From positions 62,001 to 126,000 of the forward strand of contig NZ_JXOK01000004.1 of assembly GCF_000830505.1 (NCBI RefSeq): DNA of 64,000 nucleotides. Reading direction: 5' to 3'. Every line of letters begins with the position of its first letter. Position 1 is the stretch's first letter. The position numbers and the translations under genes are program-made. This document shows, one piece after another, positions 9,306-17,615 of the stretch. Source of the stretch: Vibrio mytili (GTDB lineage Bacteria > Pseudomonadota > Gammaproteobacteria > Enterobacterales > Vibrionaceae). Below the pieces are notes generated by a model, which was given only the letters and a program-made list of their open reading frames with translations, did not search any database and was not told the DNA's origin.

Positions 9306-9917
9306 TTAAACAATAGCGTTTATAGGTTTTTCAATGCCACCATTTTTTAAGCAACGCATAACCATGTCCACTAACTGAACCAAACGTGCTTCGGACGGTT
9401 TTGTGCTCGCAAACGATCTTAAGCCGTAAATACTCATCACCAAAAAATCACTTAACAGATCACAATCTGCTTCTTCGGAAATTTCACCATTTTTACGCGC
9501 CAACTCCAGTTTCATCTGAATATTATTTTTCCATTGCGCAAGCATATTGCAGATGATTTGCTCAACTTCTTCGTCTTGATGATTCAGTTCACTCAGCGAT
9601 TTTTGTAATAAACAACCCTGGCCATAATCACATTCGTTAAATTCGATCATATCGCGAAGATAACGCTCGAAACCGGATAAGATACGTTGCGGATCATCAA
9701 AAAACTGCTCGAATGCTTGTGATTTTGTCTCTGCATAATGCGCTAGAGCTGCCAGCAACAAACCTCGCTTGTTTTCAAATGCACAATAGATAGAGCCAGG
9801 ATGGAGTCCTGTCACCCGCTTTAAGTCCTGCATGCTGGTTTTATTGTAGCCTTTAGCAATGAACTCATTCATCGCTGAGCGTAAAACATGTTCTCTATCG
9901 AATTCGGCACTTCTCAT
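9306..9917 (-). CDS. TetR/AcrR-family repressor (NemR-like position)
   Basis: The 203-residue protein has an N-terminal TetR helix-turn-helix (about residues 8-55) with the typical GYNKTSMQDLKRVTGLHPGSIY segment. The C-terminal ligand domain contains two cysteines in NECDYGQGCLLQKS; cysteines at this place are redox sensors in NemR. It is divergent from an old-yellow-enzyme gene, with two near-identical palindromes in the gap. The arrangement is like nemR-nemA, where the repressor responds to electrophiles. The specific inducer cannot be read from sequence. Confidence 0.85.
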   Translation of the reverse strand: MRSAEFDREHVLRSAMNEFIAKGYNKTSMQDLKRVTGLHPGSIYCAFENKRGLLLAALAHYAETKSQAFEQFFDDPQRILSGFERYLRDMIEFNECDYGQGCLLQKSLSELNHQDEEVEQIICNMLAQWKNNIQMKLELARKNGEISEEADCDLLSDFLVMSIYGLRSFASTKPSEARLVQLVDMVMRCLKNGGIEKPINAIV

Positions 9918-9984
9918 CTAACGCAACTCTTATACTGGTAACTCCCCTTAAGTTTACGGGGCTGAGACAGGTTTAACAAGCTAT

Positions 9985-10023
9985 TTGAATGAACGTTCAA
10001 AAACTTCTTGAATGATCATTCAA
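9985..10023. promoter_or_regulatory. Two tandem palindromic operators for the TetR-type repressor
   Basis: TTGAATGAACGTTCAA at 9985-10000 and the perfect palindrome TTGAATGATCATTCAA at 10008-10023 share the half-site TTGAATG and lie 23 bp centre to centre, about two helical turns. They lie in the gap between the divergent TetR and oxidoreductase genes, which is the usual place for autoregulatory TetR operators. That this TetR protein binds them is inferred. Confidence 0.75.
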
Positions 10024-10071
10024 AAAAGAGTTAGCATGTTTGAACAGTCTCCCAATACGAAGAGCATAAAC

Positions 10072-11115
10072 ATGACTACGACATTATTTGAAGCCTATAA
10101 GCTTAACGAAACAATTACACTCAAGAATAAAATCGCAATGGCACCACTAACCCGCTGTATGGCGGATGACGATTTGGTCCCTACCGATACTATGGTTGAT
10201 TACTACGCCAAACGTGCGGATGCTGGTTTGATCATTTCTGAGGCAACCATCATTCGAGCCGATGGTCAAGGCTACCCAAATACTCCGGGGCTCTTTACAC
10301 AAGCTCAGATAAAAGGGTGGAAAAAAGTCACCGATGCCGTTCATGCCAATGGCGGTAAGATTTTTGCGCAACTCTGGCATACCGGTCGTGTGGCACACCC
10401 AAATTTCTTTGGTGGTGATTACGTACTGGCCCCATCAGCTGTCGCTTTTGATGGCACCGTTCCGCGTATGCGAGAGTTAGTTTATACCGTGCCTAAAGCC
10501 GCAACGCATGAAGAAATCACTCAATTGGTTGAAGATTACGCTCAAGCGGCACAAAACGCGATTGAAGCGGGCTTTGATGGCGTGGAAATCCACGGTGCAA
10601 ATGGTTACTTGATCGATCAGTTTTTACATTTCGACACGAATCACCGTACAGACGAGTATGGCGAAACACCAGAAAACATGGCTCGTTTTCCTCTGGCGAT
10701 TATTGACGCTGTTGTCGATCGTATCGGTGCTGATCGCACAGGGCTGCGTGTTTCTCCTGCTGGTTATGCGCACATGGAAGCCGACGAGCGCGATCGTCAG
10801 GTATTCGATTACTTCCTTCCTGAAGTTGAAAAGCGCAACCTTGCCTATCTACACGAAGGGATGTTCGATGACAGCATGGAGTTTGACTTCCTAGGTGGCC
10901 GGGTATCAGAGTATATGCGCAAAACGTATTCAAAAACGCTCATGGGTGTTGGTGGTTACACTGCACAAACTGGTGCCGAAGCCATTGAAGCGAATAAGTT
11001 TGATTTGATTGCGATTGGTCGTCCATTTATCGCCAACCCTGATTACGTAAGTCGAGTTCAGGAAAACAAAGAATTGGTTGAATACGACGCAGCAATGCTA
11101 GAGACACTGGTGTAA
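10072..11115 (+). CDS. Old yellow enzyme family alkene reductase (NemA-like)
   Basis: The flavin-dependent oxidoreductase (347 residues from the chosen start) aligns along its length with NemA/OYE proteins. It has MAPLTRC near the start, ISEATIIRADGQGYPNTPG, the QLWHTGR segment, GVEIHGANGYLIDQFLH with the HxAN substrate-binding pair, and the C-terminal IAIGRPFIANPDY phosphate-binding region. It reduces activated C=C bonds or nitro compounds using NAD(P)H and FMN in the cytoplasm. The frame is open from an ATG at 10012, but that lies inside the second operator; ATG 10072 (MTTTLFEAYKL) fits the family N-terminus, and ATG 10036 is the alternative. It is divergent from and probably repressed by the TetR gene, and ends at a strong terminator. 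Confidence 0.88.
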   Translation: MTTTLFEAYKLNETITLKNKIAMAPLTRCMADDDLVPTDTMVDYYAKRADAGLIISEATIIRADGQGYPNTPGLFTQAQIKGWKKVTDAVHANGGKIFAQLWHTGRVAHPNFFGGDYVLAPSAVAFDGTVPRMRELVYTVPKAATHEEITQLVEDYAQAAQNAIEAGFDGVEIHGANGYLIDQFLHFDTNHRTDEYGETPENMARFPLAIIDAVVDRIGADRTGLRVSPAGYAHMEADERDRQVFDYFLPEVEKRNLAYLHEGMFDDSMEFDFLGGRVSEYMRKTYSKTLMGVGGYTAQTGAEAIEANKFDLIAIGRPFIANPDYVSRVQENKELVEYDAAMLETLV

Positions 11116-11140
11116 ATTAACTCTAGTCAATGTTAAACAT

Positions 11141-11178
11141 AAAGCCCCTGTTCGTTTTATTCGACCAGGGGCTTTCTT
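11141..11178 (+). terminator. Rho-independent terminator after the alkene reductase gene
   Basis: AAAGCCCCTG at 11141-11150 pairs with CAGGGGCTTT at 11166-11175, and the loop ends can pair further. The flanking A and T runs suit termination from both directions, so it may also serve hutA, which ends at 11237. Confidence 0.8.
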
Positions 11179-11236
11179 CAAAACAACTCAAACATCCATG
11201 CAGTAAGAAGCTGTCACGCTCAGTCCTGACAGGAAA

Positions 11237-13333
11237 CTAGAACTCATACTTAGCGGTAAGAGAAAAGTTGCGTTTCGCTTGAGACAAGTCTTTGTCTTCG
11301 GACGCTAAATCACGCACGTCATTCCAGTTGTAGTACTCTTCGTCAGTTACGTTAAAAATACCCGCGCGCAACGTCAAATCACGAACTGGCTTATAATAAG
11401 CCGTAATGTCAACGACCGTCGAAGCAGACATTGGTAAGTAATCGCCATCTATATCACTGGCCTTCTTCTTGGCAGTGTAATTTAAGTTAACCGAAGTTCC
11501 CCATTGATTGTCAGAATCATAATTTACACCTAGCACGGCATTCCAAGGGTTTACACTGTTTAATGGCGTTCCGTCTGCATCTTCTCCTTCAGTGTATGCA
11601 GCAACAATACGTGAACTAAAGCCGTCGATCGGCATGAACTCATCCCAAGATAAACGGTTCGAAACTTCAACACCTTGAATGGTCGCTTTGTTTATATTGA
11701 TTGACTGATAAACAGCGTCTCGAGTTGCAAAACTTCCTGACACAAGCTGGTTATCAATAAAGTCATCATAATCGCTATAGAACAGAGCAATTTCACTGCT
11801 CATGAGCTCGCTATTGTAACGCCACCCCGCTTCATAGGAGATACTCTCTTCCGCTTTTAGATCCGAGTTAGGCTTGTTTACATAGCCATACATAGGGTTA
11901 CCGTATGAGTAATAAAGCTCTTGGAAGTCAGGCACGCGGAAGCCTTGACTAACCTGAGCAAATAGTCGGTGCTCCTCAGTTAGCTTGTACACCGTTCCTA
12001 AACGTGCCGTGACAGCAGAGTCAGAATAGTTTTTGTACTCACTGGTGTCATTTTGGCTTGGGTTAGCACTGGTATCTCCCGGTTTTGTCTCGAACGAATC
12101 GAAACGCAATCCTGGTGTCACGATAAAATCATTAAATACGATTTCGTCCTGAACAAATACGCCATAACGCGTTTCTTCTGCTTCAGGAATGTAAAAGATC
12201 ACTTGATCATTACCGACGGAGTTAAACTCTTTGTTGATATTAGCAATATCTTTGTTCGAGTAAGACGCGCCGTAAATCAAGTTATGTTCGGCGTCCCCAG
12301 TCATAAAGAACTTATCAAACTGAGCATCGAACTGAATGCCTTCATCCGAATAGAGGTAATCTTTTTTCTGCACATTACCATTGGAAACTGAAGTACGATC
12401 CGTGACACCTGTTTCTTCTTTACTCATCCAATCTAACTGCCAAGTAATTCGGTCCGCTAATGTCGTTTCTGCATTCCAGATGTGCTTGAAGCCTAGTTGA
12501 TATTGTTCAGTTTCGTCATAGCCCGATGCATTTTCGTATGGCGCCCTACCCGTACTGTAATCAAGCGCAGGCAGTTCATTCTTGTTACGAATATAGTTAC
12601 CAGAAAACTCTAAACGGTGAGCAGGATTTAATTGGTACTGTAGCTTCACCAATAAGTTGTTGGCACTGCTGTCTTGCTCATCTGGCTTACCAAAGTTGTC
12701 GACTTCTTGTCCGTCACGACGGGTGTAGGCGACCAGAGATTCAAGATCGCCGACTTTGTTTGCTAATGCAATGGTTTCACTAAATGTGTCATCAGAAGAG
12801 GAATAATTGAATTTTGCATAACCACCAAAGTTTCGGTCTTTCAATAAATCTGCTGGGTCTTTAGTCTGGAAGGCTACAACGCCACCGATTGCGTCAGAAC
12901 CTTGCAAGGAAGAAGCTGCACCTTTGACAATTTCTACCGATTTAAGCATATCGGTATCGACCTCGACACGTGAGGAGTTAACAAATTCCGCGCCAGACTC
13001 AAACTGGTTTGGCTGAGAAACGCCATCAACGATGACTTTAATTCGGTTACCTTCAATCCCTCGAATGTTAATACTCTGTACACCCTGGCGAGAGTTACTC
13101 TGTAAATTAACCCCTGGGGTGTACTTAAATAGTTCGTCAATATCCTCAACCATATTGTTTTCGATGGTTTCTTCATCGATGACGGTCACTGTTGCAGCGG
13201 TGTCGATGGTTTGAGTATCAAGGCGGGTTGCCGATACGACAACTTCATCAAATGAGTAGGTATTTTCTTCAGCCATGACTGGTGCTGAAAGTACTGCGCC
13301 GATAATAATGGCGAGTGGCGTTGGCTTAAACAT
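11237..13333 (-). CDS. hutA: TonB-dependent haem receptor (HutA/HuvA type)
   Basis: The 698-residue outer-membrane receptor has a signal peptide (cleavage after AEE-preceding VMA, about residue 21), a TonB-box-like segment FDEVVVSATRL and a plug domain with NIRGIEGNRIKVIVDGV (about residues 90-110). A 22-strand barrel follows, ending in the aromatic residue of LTAKYEF. NPAHRLEF, a FRVPDFQELYYSYGN stretch and the NVTDEEYYNW end are typical of the haemoglobin/haem receptors of this group. It lies downstream of hutX-hutZ on the same strand (203 bp gap) and opposite the TonB-ExbBD system that would energise it. I see no clear Fur box of its own immediately upstream. Confidence 0.9.
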   Translation of the reverse strand: MFKPTPLAIIIGAVLSAPVMAEENTYSFDEVVVSATRLDTQTIDTAATVTVIDEETIENNMVEDIDELFKYTPGVNLQSNSRQGVQSINIRGIEGNRIKVIVDGVSQPNQFESGAEFVNSSRVEVDTDMLKSVEIVKGAASSLQGSDAIGGVVAFQTKDPADLLKDRNFGGYAKFNYSSSDDTFSETIALANKVGDLESLVAYTRRDGQEVDNFGKPDEQDSSANNLLVKLQYQLNPAHRLEFSGNYIRNKNELPALDYSTGRAPYENASGYDETEQYQLGFKHIWNAETTLADRITWQLDWMSKEETGVTDRTSVSNGNVQKKDYLYSDEGIQFDAQFDKFFMTGDAEHNLIYGASYSNKDIANINKEFNSVGNDQVIFYIPEAEETRYGVFVQDEIVFNDFIVTPGLRFDSFETKPGDTSANPSQNDTSEYKNYSDSAVTARLGTVYKLTEEHRLFAQVSQGFRVPDFQELYYSYGNPMYGYVNKPNSDLKAEESISYEAGWRYNSELMSSEIALFYSDYDDFIDNQLVSGSFATRDAVYQSININKATIQGVEVSNRLSWDEFMPIDGFSSRIVAAYTEGEDADGTPLNSVNPWNAVLGVNYDSDNQWGTSVNLNYTAKKKASDIDGDYLPMSASTVVDITAYYKPVRDLTLRAGIFNVTDEEYYNWNDVRDLASEDKDLSQAKRNFSLTAKYEF

Positions 13334-13536
13334 GATTGTATCCGTATTAAAATGTTAATTCGACTCAATCGATTTCCACAAATTTGACACGCAAAAGCCC
13401 GAGCGACATTCGCATGCGAGTCGCTTTTTAGTATCAAATAAGGGGTATTCGTTGAGCTAAGGCTTTAGGCTACGTATTTGCGTTCTTCTATTCAGTTATT
13501 CATAAGTTGGTTCTTGCGTTACGTATCACTGTGAGA

Positions 13537-14103
13537 CTAAGCACTCTTTTCCGTTCTGACGTGACCTTCTGTTAGGTGAATAAAATCGAGCATATCATCA
13601 CCAGAAATCACAAACGCCTGACCAAATCCTTTGACATAGCGCCCCGAATCGGGAACCAGACAATAAAGGTTGAAGTCTCCAAGTTGGCTTAAGTTATCAA
13701 CCATCTCGCCAAAACGCGCCTTAAGTGCGCTAATACCTTGTTGCCATTGTTGCGTGTGTCGTTCAACCAATTCTGCGCGTGTATCGAACGTCAGTCTTTT
13801 ACGAGCGTAAATATTCTTGCACTCACTTTCGTCCTCAATCATTAAAATGGAAACATTACGATTGGTTTTGAGGTTTTTCCCATGAGCCGCAATATCACTG
13901 ACTAAGATATAATAACCGTTACTATCAAACGCAAACGGTGCATATGTGGCATTGGGAATACCTGCAGCATTAATCGTGGCTAACTGTAATGTTTTACGGG
14001 AATCTCGAAACTCGCGAACTTCAGGCTCTAGCCGTCCCTGCAATCGCTCACGGCGAACGTCTTCTCGTTGAGCATTATCTTGCGGCTGACTTGTTTTATT
14101 CAT
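13537..14103 (-). CDS. hutZ: Haem utilisation protein HutZ (haem-degrading, pyridoxamine-oxidase fold)
   Basis: The 188-residue protein has the split-barrel flavin/haem-binding fold. It shows LATINAAGIPNATYAPF, SDIAAHGKNLKTNRNVSILMIEDE and a C-terminal FGQAFVISGDD segment as in Vibrio HutZ. In V. cholerae HutZ binds haem and cleaves it, taking haem from HutX. Its start overlaps the stop of hutX by 4 bp (ATGA), so the two proteins are made together. It should act in the cytoplasm after HutBCD has imported haem. Confidence 0.92.
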   Translation of the reverse strand: MNKTSQPQDNAQREDVRRERLQGRLEPEVREFRDSRKTLQLATINAAGIPNATYAPFAFDSNGYYILVSDIAAHGKNLKTNRNVSILMIEDESECKNIYARKRLTFDTRAELVERHTQQWQQGISALKARFGEMVDNLSQLGDFNLYCLVPDSGRYVKGFGQAFVISGDDMLDFIHLTEGHVRTEKSA

Positions 14104-14621
14104 GCGGCAAACTCCTTTTTCATTTTTACAAATGCTTCTACCTGATGAGGAAAAAGCTGACGTTTTTCATCTCGGCCCAAATACACCTTAAACACACAAT
14201 GTCCTGCAGCATCGAAGAAACCAATATAATGGCTTTCTGCACCACGAAACGGCTTACTGACTAACGCGATGTTCTCAACCAAATCTAAGCGGAGATGACC
14301 ATGTAATTCACCGTCTCTCCCCATCAAGTTATAGTATCCGTGAGCTTCTTTACCTTTAGGAAAGTTAGCTTTCACTTCAAAGATTGACCCGAATGAGTGA
14401 ACAATTGTTGTCACTTTCCCCCACTCAGATAGTTGCTCTAGAACCCGTTTGGCATACGAGCCACCCACATGCGTGACCATTTCATCTGGCAACGCAAAGG
14501 TTATTGCTCCTTCGTTGAAGCCAAGAGTTTCAGACATACCGGAGACAGGTATCGCATCATCTTCAGCCAATGCGGCGGCAACTTTTTGTTTTACCTCTTC
14601 TTTAGAGAAAACATTATACAT
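14100..14621 (-). CDS. hutX: Cytosolic haem carrier HutX
   Basis: The start chosen is ATG 14619-14621, preceded by AAGGAG, giving a 173-residue protein. The longer open frame upstream runs through the promoter and the Fur-like box and is not credible. The sequence shows the HutX/HuvX/ChuX features, including LPDEMVTHVGGSYAKRV, an FGSIFEVK segment and a KPFRGAESHYIGFFDAAGHCVFKVYLGRD end (quoted in parts of the family pattern). HutX carries haem and delivers it to HutZ. In V. cholerae the operon is hutWXZ; here no hutW precedes hutX. Confidence 0.9.
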   Translation of the reverse strand: MYNVFSKEEVKQKVAAALAEDDAIPVSGMSETLGFNEGAITFALPDEMVTHVGGSYAKRVLEQLSEWGKVTTIVHSFGSIFEVKANFPKGKEAHGYYNLMGRDGELHGHLRLDLVENIALVSKPFRGAESHYIGFFDAAGHCVFKVYLGRDEKRQLFPHQVEAFVKMKKEFAA

Positions 14622-14716
14622 TTTCACTCCTTTATGATGAGCGGACATAAGACCGTTTGTTATCACATTGTATTCAATATTTTGTTCGTTATAATACCGA
14701 CCATTAACAATAATGC

Positions 14717-14743
14717 AAATGATATTTGATATCATTATCATTT
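14717..14743. promoter_or_regulatory. Fur-box-like element between hutX and tonB
   Basis: The stretch AAATGATATTTGATATC at 14717-14733, continuing ATTATCATTT at 14734-14743, is an AT-rich inverted repeat rich in GAT-A-AT/ATTATC units, close to the consensus GATAATGATAATCATTATC. It lies between the divergent haem-utilisation transcripts, where Fur control is known in vibrios. Binding is inferred. Confidence 0.75.
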
Positions 14744-14792
14744 GTATTATTATGTTTGCGTAATTTAACATTTGAATGGACAAGTGAATAAG

Positions 14793-15620
14793 ATGGCCCG
14801 ACTTCGTTACCTCACCGCTGGCGCGATTGCATGCCTATTACATGGCCTTGCGTTGTCGTATGCGCCCCAAAAAAACACGGTAACGATGTCGACAGAGAAA
14901 GGTGCTCAGTCTCTGCAAGTTCAGCTCATGACGTTTTCCTCAAGTCAAACTGACAACATCCAAACCGAAACTCAGACGGTCAATCAACCTAAACCGACTT
15001 CTCCGACAGAACCTAAAAAACAGCAGGCAGAGCATAAAAGGTCCATCAAACCCAAACCGGCCCAAAACCAAAATTTAGATGATGCTGTCAAAAAAGAAAT
15101 CCCTGCGATACCCCAAAAAGAGAAAAAAGAGAAAACAGTGCCTAATCCAAGCTCATCAAAACAAGACCCCGTAAAACAGAGAATCAGCGAAAAAATCGCG
15201 CACCATGAAAAACTTGCAGAGCGGAAACCCTCACAACCAAACGAGGCCATGACCCCAACACCAACCCTCGCAACTGAGAATGAAAGAACGAATGAAAACA
15301 ACAAGAAACAACCTGCATCACAACGCAAAGATAGCCAACCAAAACTGGTGAAAAAGCCTCAGTTCAGAGCAAAACCAACGCCTGTAAGCTACCCAAGAGC
15401 GGCGAGAAAACGAGGCTTAGAGGGCAAGGTATTGATTGAAGTCTGGATCGATAAACGTGGTCAGCAAATTAAACAGCTATTGCTCGAATCCAGCGGACAT
15501 CGAATGCTCGACGAACGCGCTCTTAAGACCGTAAGAGCGTGGCGTTTTTCATACCAATCAGAACAAGGTCAAGCCATTGCTCATCGCGTGCAAATTCCTA
15601 TTAATTTCCAACTAAAGTAA
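14793..15620 (+). CDS. tonB: Energy transducer TonB (TonB1 type of the haem locus)
   Basis: One N-terminal membrane anchor (about residues 5-22, LTAGAIACLLHGLALSYA) is followed by a long Pro/Lys/Gln-rich periplasmic spacer (about 45-200). The C-terminal TonB domain reads PVSYPRAARKRGLEGKVLIEVWID and ends with VQIPINFQLK. It spans the periplasm to transmit energy from ExbBD to receptors such as HutA. The frame is open from a TTG at 14772, but ATG 14793 directly precedes the anchor and is preferred; no strong ribosome-binding site distinguishes them. It is the first gene of tonB-exbB-exbD-hutBCD. Confidence 0.9.
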   Translation: MARLRYLTAGAIACLLHGLALSYAPQKNTVTMSTEKGAQSLQVQLMTFSSSQTDNIQTETQTVNQPKPTSPTEPKKQQAEHKRSIKPKPAQNQNLDDAVKKEIPAIPQKEKKEKTVPNPSSSKQDPVKQRISEKIAHHEKLAERKPSQPNEAMTPTPTLATENERTNENNKKQPASQRKDSQPKLVKKPQFRAKPTPVSYPRAARKRGLEGKVLIEVWIDKRGQQIKQLLLESSGHRMLDERALKTVRAWRFSYQSEQGQAIAHRVQIPINFQLK

Positions 15621-15628
15621 TCGCCAAT

Positions 15629-16311
15629 ATGCAAACACTAACTCATATTCACAGCCAACTCGGCATCATGACATGGCCGCTTATCACCATGTCCTTCTTG
15701 ACCGTTGCGATCCTGATAGAGCGAACGTTTTATATGTTGCTCAACAGCCGCACTCACACCACCGCCATACTCAAAAGTATCCATAAACTCGACTTTTCTC
15801 GTCCACACGAGGTGGATGCGTTTATTCAAAATGAATTGCAGGGCCGCCGTTTGATGTTCCAATCGATGCGCATGTTGTTAGGTCATCGCCACTTTAGCAA
15901 GCCCTTAAGAGAAGAAGCGGTTGGTATTTGGTTGTTTAAAAAGCGTCAGCAGTTCCGTTCTGGTATCCGCTTACTTTCAATGATAGGCGTGATCAGCCTC
16001 TTATTGGTTTGCTGGGTACGGTGTTGGGACTCATGGAAATGTTTAATGGTATGACAGATAGCACTGCAACGATTTCACCCGCAACGTTGGCTGATGGGCT
16101 GGGGCTTGCGATGACCACCACCGCCGCTGGATTGTTTATCGCCTTACCTGCAATCACGGGCGCCCAGTTACTTGGTATGTGGGTGGAGAAAACGTTAGCA
16201 AAAATTGAGTACACCCTAAATCACAGTAATCTGCATATTGAAGGTATTGTGGTCGATCCATTCTCGGATAAACAAAATACGCCGACTGTGACGACAGAGG
16301 AGGTTGTATAA
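15629..16311 (+). pseudogene. exbB: TonB-system proton channel protein ExbB, frameshifted as written
   Basis: The first frame (15629-16054) begins MQTLTHIHSQLGIMTWPLIT and runs into a nonsense tail. The second frame continues GLLGTVLGLMEMFNGMTD to the TAA at 16309-16311. One base missing in the CC at 15997-15998 explains the break; restoring it gives VISPLIGLLGTVLGL, the conserved ExbB/MotA motif of the second membrane helix. The restored protein of about 227 residues has three membrane helices, including TTTAAGLFIALPAITG. It would form the proton channel with ExbD. The exbD start overlaps its stop (TAATG). Loss would disable the system, and the single-base nature suggests a sequence error. 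Confidence 0.85.
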
Positions 16312-16733
16312 TGATCCAGTCACACTCACGCTTGCTCGAAGAGGACTTTAAACCTGATCTTACACCGATGATCGACATCATCTTTATTGTGATGGTTTTT
16401 CTACTGCTTACTGCAAATGTCAGCGTACAAACACTCAATGTGGATATTCCTAAAACTCAAGAAGCAAGCCAGCTTACCTCTCCAGACAAACCCGTTATCT
16501 CCATCGGGATATTAAACAGCGAAGAACAAAAATGGGCATTAGACGGTGAAAAATTCTCTGACTGGAGCGATTTTACTGCCGCATTACTCAAGCTGAGAAA
16601 AGACTTTCCGGACAAACCCTTCGTTGTTGCAGCGGATAAGAAAGCGGAAATCGAATCCATGCTCAAGTTATTCGCATTCATGCAAAAACACCAAATTTCC
16701 GCCACCAACATCGTTATGGAAGAACAACAATGA
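16311..16733 (+). CDS. exbD: Biopolymer transport protein ExbD
   Basis: The 140-residue protein has the family signature FKPDLTPMIDIIFIVMVFLL around residues 10-29. The conserved aspartate in PMIDIIF is the proton-carrying residue in the single membrane helix. The rest is a small periplasmic domain. It partners ExbB and TonB. It overlaps exbB by one base and hutB by four (ATGA), so it is part of a tight operon. Confidence 0.93.
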   Translation: MIQSHSRLLEEDFKPDLTPMIDIIFIVMVFLLLTANVSVQTLNVDIPKTQEASQLTSPDKPVISIGILNSEEQKWALDGEKFSDWSDFTAALLKLRKDFPDKPFVVAADKKAEIESMLKLFAFMQKHQISATNIVMEEQQ

Positions 16734-17584
16734 AAAAGCTAATTTTGGCATTCGGTCTGCTGTTATCAGCCACCACTACTCACGCTCAACAAGATACAGA
16801 TTCTAACCATCGCATTATCAGTGCTGGCTCAAGCATTACAGAGTTAATCATTGCTCTTGGTGCTAAAGAGCAACTTATCGCGGTTGATGTCACCAGCAAA
16901 AAATACAACGCTGATGGCGCATTACCTCAGGTCGGTTATCACCGCCAATTGTCAGCAGAAGGTTTAATGGCCTTATCTCCGACTCATCTGATTGGATCGC
17001 ATGAAATGGGACCAGAAAGTACGCTCACGCTACTCAAAAACGGCGGTATTCAGGTTGAGACCGTGCCATCGGGTGACTCAGAAAGCGATCTTTTTCGTCG
17101 TATTGATCAAATCGCACAGATAACAGGGACACAAGCCAAAGCTGAAGCATTGAAGGACTCAATTGATGCAAAACTAAACAGCATAAAGTCACGCAAGCTG
17201 AAGCATTCACCTAAAGTCCTATTCGCCATGCTGACTAAAGGTCGTCCGGCAACCATCGCCGGTGATAAAACAACCATCGATGTGATCATTTCACTCGCGG
17301 GCGGTCAAAACCCGGCTAAAACAGAAATGAGTTCATACAAACCTTTATCACCAGAAGCCATCGTTCAAATGCAACCCGACATTCTTCTGGTTAGTTCACG
17401 AGCATGGGAAGCGTTAGGTGGACATGACGGCATTTTGCAAGCGTTCCCCCTACTCGCGGCTACCCCCGTTGCAGGAAAGAATCGAATCATTCCAATTAGT
17501 GGCAGTGCAATCATCGGCGGGTTTGGTCTAGAAAGCATAGAGCTTACGGATCGGCTATACCGAACGTTTGCAACATTAGACTAA
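16730..17584 (+). CDS. hutB: Haem ABC transporter periplasmic binding protein HutB
   Basis: The 284-residue protein has a cleavable signal peptide (LILAFGLLLSATTTHAQQ, cleavage after HAQ/A). It continues with the cobalamin/haem-binding TroA-type fold, with HRIISAGSSITELIIALGAKEQLIAVD, PQVGYHRQLSAEGL and a long backbone helix near residues 140-160. It delivers haem that HutA has brought across the outer membrane to HutCD. It follows exbD by ATGA overlap. Confidence 0.93.
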   Translation: MKKLILAFGLLLSATTTHAQQDTDSNHRIISAGSSITELIIALGAKEQLIAVDVTSKKYNADGALPQVGYHRQLSAEGLMALSPTHLIGSHEMGPESTLTLLKNGGIQVETVPSGDSESDLFRRIDQIAQITGTQAKAEALKDSIDAKLNSIKSRKLKHSPKVLFAMLTKGRPATIAGDKTTIDVIISLAGGQNPAKTEMSSYKPLSPEAIVQMQPDILLVSSRAWEALGGHDGILQAFPLLAATPVAGKNRIIPISGSAIIGGFGLESIELTDRLYRTFATLD

Positions 17585-17615
17585 ACAACTTTGCGTAACT
17601 ATTAATAAGTAAATA

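Noticed and set aside
10012..10071. Longer start for the alkene reductase gene
   Set aside because: It lies within the operator palindrome and the extra residues have no match to the family N-terminus.
13381..13440. Hairpin-like sequence upstream of hutA (AGCGAC/GTCGCT with CGCATGCG inside)
   Set aside because: The stem is only 6 bp with a large loop; it could be a weak terminator after hutZ but is not strong enough to list.
14622..14783. N-terminal extension of HutX starting at 14783
   Set aside because: The extension crosses the Fur-like box and is low-complexity; a good AAGGAG site precedes the internal ATG at 14621.
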